Assembly (NCBI GenBank): GCA_947095535.1
Contig: OX352773.1
Location: 34,121,398-34,185,397 of the forward strand
DNA from: Poecilobothrus nobilitatus
Lineage: Eukaryota > Arthropoda > Insecta > Diptera > Dolichopodidae
DNA: 64,000 nucleotides
Direction of reading: 5' to 3'
Every line of letters starts with the position of its first letter. Within the stretch, counting starts at the first letter, position 1. The notes under the pieces are model-generated. The model ran no database searches. It was given only the letters and a program-made list of their open reading frames with translations, and had not been told where the DNA came from. This document shows, piece after piece, positions 58,367 through 64,000 of this stretch. The translations under genes were made by a program, and so were the position numbers.

Positions 58367-61249
58367 CACCTATAAAAGTTCCCAAATTTCAATAAAAAAT
58401 TTACTTTTTCGTTCTAAAAAAAAAAAACTTGTAAAAACATATACAGGATTGTACGGTATATTAAATAAATTTTTTTGTATTTTGTATTCTACATATTCGG
58501 TCCAAAATGTCGAATATAAAAAATAAAAATGGAGCAGCAATAAAATGTAACACCCACTTTTTTTTTTAATTAAAATTTGTCTTTATCGTAATATTAAAAT
58601 TTCACTTTTGCGTCATTTATCTACTGTGTAATAAATATCGTATAATCCTAAATACAATTTTATAATACCATTCTATATTAAAACAATATTTTCCACTTAG
58701 AAATATATTTAAAAAAAAACCATTAATAAATTAATAATTGGATAAAAAGAAATATACAGATATGTGCAAACATAACCTTATTATATATCGTAGTCATATA
58801 AATGGATATTCATACATCATACATATGTACATATATGTATGTACATTAGAAATTATTGTTCTTAAAGGACTTTTTATATTAATATAATAATAATTTATAA
58901 TAGTTTTAGTTTTTTGTTATAGTGATGTTCTTTTTTGTTTGTTGTTTCAAATATTCTATATATGTATATCAACATCTAATAATATTCTTATCCTTTCACA
59001 TTTTTATATACATACCTACATACATACTGTATATACAGATTAGACATACATATAACACTTGGAAACAATTAAAAAAAAAAGCTGTTAAACTATTTCTGGT
59101 CTGGTCATGACAAGAAGAAAAATTATTAGAAAAAAAGCATATTTTTAGCATCAAAATTAACTTGTATAGTTGTATGGCAGGAACCAACAGCATCAGTATA
59201 ACCACAATAAACAGCAACAGATTAAAAGAAAATAAAAAGTGTATATAAGTTATAAAGTCATTAGTTTTAAATATGACAAACTATTTATTATTAAATATGA
59301 TGATATCTGGTGATATATTATTATAGAATGGGTGATTCAACATACATATATTGATATGTATGTATCTACATGCATTCATTCATTGATATAAGCACATATA
59401 AGTAGTATCTATTGGGGATTTTAGAAATATGTAGCAGTTGTGTTGTAGTTTTATGTCTCAAATTAATTAGTTAAGTTAAGAAGGTAACATTGTTTGCAAG
59501 GAAAACGAATTTATTGTTTTTTTTTTCGTCTCTAGCAACAATGAGTGGCTTAATTTTGTTTTTGTTTTGTTTTTTATTTTGTGGTTTTTTGTATATATGT
59601 AGGTTAAGGTGGCTGCCAAAAAGACACACTTAGACCGTATTTGGTCCATTGTATATATGTAACTATTTTTAGAAAGTGTTATACATTTAGCTCTAAATAT
59701 GTAATTAAAAGAAAAGACAAAATATCGATATAATCAATAACGTAGGTTCTTCTGAGAGATAATTACTGAAACTATAGATAAATAAAATATGTTTTTGAAA
59801 AAGAAACATTAATTTATTTAAAAAAGAAACATTATTTTTACTTAAAAAAGAAAGTATAATATGGTATAATATTAACAAGCTCTGACTTCTTTGAATTCTT
59901 TGAATAGTCCCCATTCTGTGGATAGAATATTAAATTTTAATACAATCAATAAAAATAATATATTTTTATTAATTAACTTTTCGAGGTACGCATACAACAG
60001 CAGAAATACTTTTTATCAAATTTTGCCAATTTAACGGAAAACTATTTGTTTTTATTTTAAGTTTTCTAGTAAAAACATATGGAGATTTTTTTATAAAATA
60101 CGAAAAATAATCTCTTTTGTAGAGAAATGAAAAAATTTAATTAAATAAAATTTATATAAATGGAAAACTGAAGATTCTTCTCAAATTTTTTTATGTTTTA
60201 GTTTTTTTTACTTTTTACTATTCTTGTTTTGATTTTATTCGCAGCCAACATGTCACCATATATTTCATTTGTACATACTATAATTTACTAATGATAATAA
60301 AATAGTTATTTAAATTGCTAAAATGCCTTAACAAAAAATTTTAATTTGTTTAAGAGGAAGTTTTTTTTTTTTAATAAAGTAAAGATTAATTTACTATCGA
60401 ATCATTTTTTATTGTTAAAATGTAGTTTATTATTCAATTTCAGCAAATTCGAGACTTTTATCACAGTTAGCAGCAGTACTAAAAACCATTTTCAAAAATG
60501 TAAAAAAACAAACTATAATTACTATATTTTAATATACAAAATAATACAAAAACCAAATTCATAATCTAAATAAGTTTTTAATAAAAAAAAAACAAATCCA
60601 TTTAAATTAATAAATTTATTAATATTTAAAATAAAAAGCAAAAAAAATAATTTTAACTGTACATTATAATTTCGTTGGATTGGTTATCTCTCAATCAAAT
60701 CAAGTTTAAGTTCAAGGACAAGTAAAGTAAATTTTAAATTTGATTGCAATAAAATAAATAATTTTAGTTTCTCTACTCACTACCAGAAAATAAGATCTAC
60801 ATAATCATTAAAAAGTATTTACATTTTCATACAAAATTGACAACATGATATTCTTTTGACTTTTTACGTCATTCAAATTGAACATATGATAATTGATATG
60901 TGACTTGTGAGTTGTGACGTGAGTGAAAGGTTTTTTTTCAATTGACAAACCAAATTGAGTAAATTTATTTTTACTAGTAGTTTAGTTTTAGTTTGCCATT
61001 TTATTTTCATTTGATTTGAAGATAATCATTTATTAAAAAGAATCTTTTATTTTTATTTATTATTCTTTACATTTAATAATTTATATCTTTCATATTTTGT
61101 ATTTTTAGTATATATTTTATTTAACTAAAAATACAACCCTTAAAACATAATTTAAAAGCATTTATAATTGAATTTTGTAAAAACTGAAATACGAATACAC
61201 ACCTATTGTATAATTTTAATTAGATAACAAAAAGAAAACGAAAAGAAAT
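58367..61249. other. Gene-free stretch upstream of the dehydrogenase gene
   Basis: AT-rich with TATG microsatellite patches (58818-58843). No exon accepted. The last 400 bases must contain the promoter and 5' UTR of the SDR gene, but no convincing TATA box could be chosen among many AT-rich candidates. Confidence 0.45.
60865..60922. promoter_or_regulatory. Pair of CRE/ATF-like sites upstream of the dehydrogenase gene
   Basis: TACGTCA at 60865-60871 and TGACGTGA at 60915-60922 lie 44 bases apart in inverted orientation, about 330 bases before the SDR start codon. Both resemble the CREB/ATF half-palindrome. The functional assignment is inference. Confidence 0.3.
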
Positions 61250-62035
61250 ATGACAAGTAGTGTAATGAATTTTGCCGGTAAAGTTGTTTTGGTAACTGGT
61301 GCAAGTTCTGGAATTGGTGCAGCTACAGCATTAAAATTTTCAAAATTATGCGCTCAATTATCTTTGACTGGACGTAAACAAGAAAATTTAATTGAAGTTG
61401 CAAAAGATTGTAAAGAAACTAGTGGTCTAGATCCTTTAGTAATTACCGGTGATTTAACAAAAGAAGAAGATAATATAAAAATTATTAAAGAAACAATTAA
61501 TAAATATGGAAAATTAGATGTTTTGGTAAATAATGCTGGGATTATTGAAGTCGGCACTATTGAAAATACAAGTTTAGAACAATATGATCGTGTTATGAAT
61601 ACCAATATCAGATCAATTTATCATTTAACAATGTTAGCTGTGCCACATTTAATTGAAAGTAAAGGTTGCATTGTTAATGTTTCATCAGTGAATGGTATTC
61701 GTTCATTTCCTGGTGTATTAGCCTATAATATATCAAAGATGGCTGTTGATCAATTTACACGTTGTGTTGCATTAGAGTTGGCAGCAAAAGGTGTTCGTTG
61801 TAATTGTGTTAATCCAGGAGTTACTGTTACCAATTTACATAAACGTGGTGGAATGGATGAAGAAACTTATAAGAAATTTTTAGAACATTCAAAAACTACG
61901 CATGCTATGGGTAGAGCAGGTGAAGCTAGTGAAGTTGCTGAAGCAATAACATTTTTAGCAAGTGATGCTGCCAGTTTTACAACTGGTTGTAGTCTTCCTG
62001 TTGATGGTGGACGTCATGCTATGTGTCCAAGATAA
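61250..62035 (+). CDS. Classical short-chain dehydrogenase/reductase (FabG-like oxidoreductase)
   Basis: A single uninterrupted exon encodes 261 residues, the usual length of a classical SDR. The Rossmann-fold nucleotide site T-G-A-S-S-G-I-G is at residues 16-23. G-R at 41-42 after the second strand favours NADP(H). D68 lies in G-D-L-T, and N-N-A-G is at 94-97. The catalytic residues are Asn119 (in N-T-N), Ser146 (V-S-S), Tyr159 and Lys163 in Y-N-I-S-K. P-G at 189-190 and the C-terminal V-D-G-G complete the fold. There is no signal peptide or membrane segment, so it is probably cytosolic. Insect relatives are usually named 3-oxoacyl-ACP-reductase-like, but their substrates are generally unknown and many are carbonyl or alcohol dehydrogenases. 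The start at 61250 is taken because the fold begins shortly after; Met6 is an alternative. Absence of introns is common among insect members of this group, which often occur in tandem clusters, though no second copy is seen here. Confidence 0.95.
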   Translation: MTSSVMNFAGKVVLVTGASSGIGAATALKFSKLCAQLSLTGRKQENLIEVAKDCKETSGLDPLVITGDLTKEEDNIKIIKETINKYGKLDVLVNNAGIIEVGTIENTSLEQYDRVMNTNIRSIYHLTMLAVPHLIESKGCIVNVSSVNGIRSFPGVLAYNISKMAVDQFTRCVALELAAKGVRCNCVNPGVTVTNLHKRGGMDEETYKKFLEHSKTTHAMGRAGEASEVAEAITFLASDAASFTTGCSLPVDGGRHAMCPR

Positions 62036-62101
62036 TTATCTTATCATTTTTTTTATTTATATTGAGTGCATTTATTAAACTTTAATATTTTATGTATTAA
62101 A

Positions 62102-62107
62102 AATAAA
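62102..62107 (+). terminator. Polyadenylation signal of the dehydrogenase gene
   Basis: AATAAA 67 bases after the stop codon, with a second at 62124-62129. Confidence 0.55.
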
Positions 62108-62129
62108 AGTAGAAAATCTGTGAAATAAA

Positions 62130-64000
62130 TAAAAGTAGAAATTCCATTTATGTTTATCATTTTACATTTTATACGAGAATACAAATAACTTTAGAGTATT
62201 GAGTATCCATCCTTTACACACACGTGCGACTAGTTAAAAAAAAAAAAAATTTGTTTGATTAATTAAAAATTTTTATAAATACTTTGAAGAAGAAAATGAA
62301 ATTACCAACCAAACTTTAATCAAAATGCAAAAATAATAAACTTAAGTATTCGATTCCAAAAATAATGTTACCATATATCCTTAAAAATTACTAGATTTTA
62401 ATTATCTTACAAGGAAAAAGTCAAAATAGCATTAAAACAGCAAAGTAAACACATTGAAAAAATAATTAATATTATGATATTAGCAGACAAGTATTTTAAA
62501 AGCCGTTCTGTAATACATAATGATAATCTGGTAATTTTGTCTTATAATCTTTTTTGTACTCATAAAGAAATCAATTTCTTAAAAAACTTCTTTTATAGTC
62601 AGCTTTTCTTTTAACTGAAGAAGAAAAATAATGGATCAATTTTTTATAGTTTTAAAAATATATATGTATGTATGTATATTTATCTTAAATGAAATCGATG
62701 GTTGAAATCCATTAAACACTTAACTTTTCTTCCTCTTTATTATTTTATATTACTAACCAAATAAAAACAAAAAAAAACATTTTCAAGCAGTTTTAAATTT
62801 AATTAATTTAATAGCCAAAATATTCTTTCAAACTTTTTTTCAAAATTAATTAAAAAAAAATCCGAAACTACTAAAATAAAAAAAAAAAACTTGTTTCTTT
62901 AATTTATAAGATATAAGTATGTATGTAATTAAGATAAGTACAGATTCATGCTTCTTAAAATATTGCAAATTAGAAAAATAATGTAAGATTCCTCTTTTTA
63001 AATAATTAATTCCTTTAATTAATATATACAAACTTTTATATATATACAAAATTTGTAAATGACCAAAAATTTATAAAGGGTTTTCTGCCTTTAATAAAAA
63101 AAAACTTATATAATTGAATATCTAAAAAAAAGATGTAGAAGAATAATTCATTCAAATCACAAATTTATTATTCTAACAAATTTTAAATAATCATGTCGGC
63201 ATTATTTTTGTTTCACTTTTATTAAATGTAAATCTTTGTAAACGAAAATTCTTCTCTTTTATACAATATTTTAAATATTAACAAATTTTCCCTTAAAATT
63301 CAAGTTAATAAACGCCTAGTCCTATTTAAATATGTATTTAGAAATTTTTTTTTTTTTTTTTTTAAGAAAAGAAAAAAGGAAAATTCATAAAAGAATTTTT
63401 GTTTGATTACTTTTAAACTAAAAAAAAAAATATTTTAAAAAAAGATTTATCAAAGCCTTAGGTTACTCTACAAAAACTTTTTATTCTGTGTCTTGAAACC
63501 AAAATCAAACCTAACAATAATATATGAATAATCTATAGATACACTAAAAATTTCAAGGACAAAAATAAAGATGTACATATTTATATACAAAATAGTGCTA
63601 TGATTCTTCTTGTTTTATCGCTTCCTTGTGCACAAATATGTATATACACATGTATAAATTTTTTTATATTGTACATTGATCCTATTTATATTTCTATTCA
63701 AATTCAAGATTTTAAAAATTTGTTTTCATTTAGTACTTAGTGACTTTTGCCCTTTTTTTTTATAATTATGTAGACGGAACAAATAAGACAGAGATTTATA
63801 ACTATCATCAAATACTTTATTAAATTGATTTATTTTATTACACAATAATAAAAAGGCATCAAAATTATACATAAATAAAAATTCATCTCAGAATTAATCT
63901 CTTATTAAAAATTTTTAAAGAGTTGGTTAACTGCTCAAAAACATAAACATCATAAGATTTAGCCTTGACAAAGAAAAACACCAAAAACCTACTCCTTTTC
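62130..64000. other. Gene-free AT-rich stretch to the window end
   Basis: No exon or recognised repeat. Homopolymer tracts near 62236-62250 and 63344-63363. Confidence 0.5.

Noticed and set aside
59166..59245. Short open frame starting 'atggcaggaaccaacagcat'
   Set aside because: Only 24 codons with no splice donor and no recognisable product. It could be UTR of something, but nothing supports it.
61354..61605. Minus-strand open frame inside the dehydrogenase gene
   Set aside because: Shadow of the coding sequence on the opposite strand, with no motifs.
1..64000. CRISPR array, prophage or bacterial defence system
   Set aside because: Spliced genes, AATAAA signals and extreme AT content with microsatellites show insect nuclear DNA. 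No spaced direct-repeat array or prokaryotic operon exists here.

Overview
The window is eukaryotic nuclear DNA, extremely AT-rich, with long poly(A)/poly(T) tracts, (TA)n and (CATA)n microsatellites and few genes. Spliceosomal introns with GT..AG ends, short introns of 55-83 bp, AATAAA signals, a secreted S1A serine protease with a very short propeptide and a TATA-box promoter all point to an insect. Dipteran-type features favour a fly: CATA/TATG microsatellites, and a decayed repeat of the 'TATACCC ... GTCTGTCCGTCC' type that is common in brachyceran genomes. This placement is an inference and no species is claimed.

Genes from left to right. The last two coding exons of a predicted GPI-anchored single-Ig-domain surface protein lie at 5914-6943 (+). 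A lone terminal coding exon of an unidentified minus-strand gene lies at 13714-13779. A complete two-exon secreted chymotrypsin-like protease is at 16693-17493 (+). A complete five-exon cilia- and flagella-associated protein 161 (CFAP161) gene is at 17603-19446 (-), tail-to-tail with the protease. A first coding exon of an unidentified gene is at 42231-42436 (+). A single-exon classical short-chain dehydrogenase/reductase is at 61250-62035 (+). The rest is long introns, intergenic DNA and transposon remains. The genes share no pathway: axoneme structure, extracellular proteolysis, cell-surface recognition and small-molecule redox chemistry sit side by side, as is usual in a fly chromosome.

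The repeat landscape is the richest part. There are terminal-inverted-repeat elements (7571-8216, 22970-23262, 23387-23858, 24715-24906 with a second copy at 56281-56442, 26131-26262). There is an interspersed medium-length family with a tRNA-like A-box motif (3180-3520, 25035-25306, 38440-38530, 40848-41150, 53371-53463, 58195-58366). There are two tRNA-derived SINE heads (24015-24108, 33643-33755). Three decayed non-LTR retrotransposon pieces occur: an RNase H domain at 34687-35225, a C-terminal zinc-knuckle region at 48494-48752, and a probable 3' ORF at 56580-57310.

The most unusual structures are foldback elements at 35968-36268 and 50742-51035, and hairpins at 43936-44004 and 51889-51995. 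Three of these four carry an odd number (three) of the same arm, one inverted with respect to the other two, so that two mutually exclusive hairpins can form. No CRISPR array, rRNA gene, intact tRNA or bacterial-type operon was seen.
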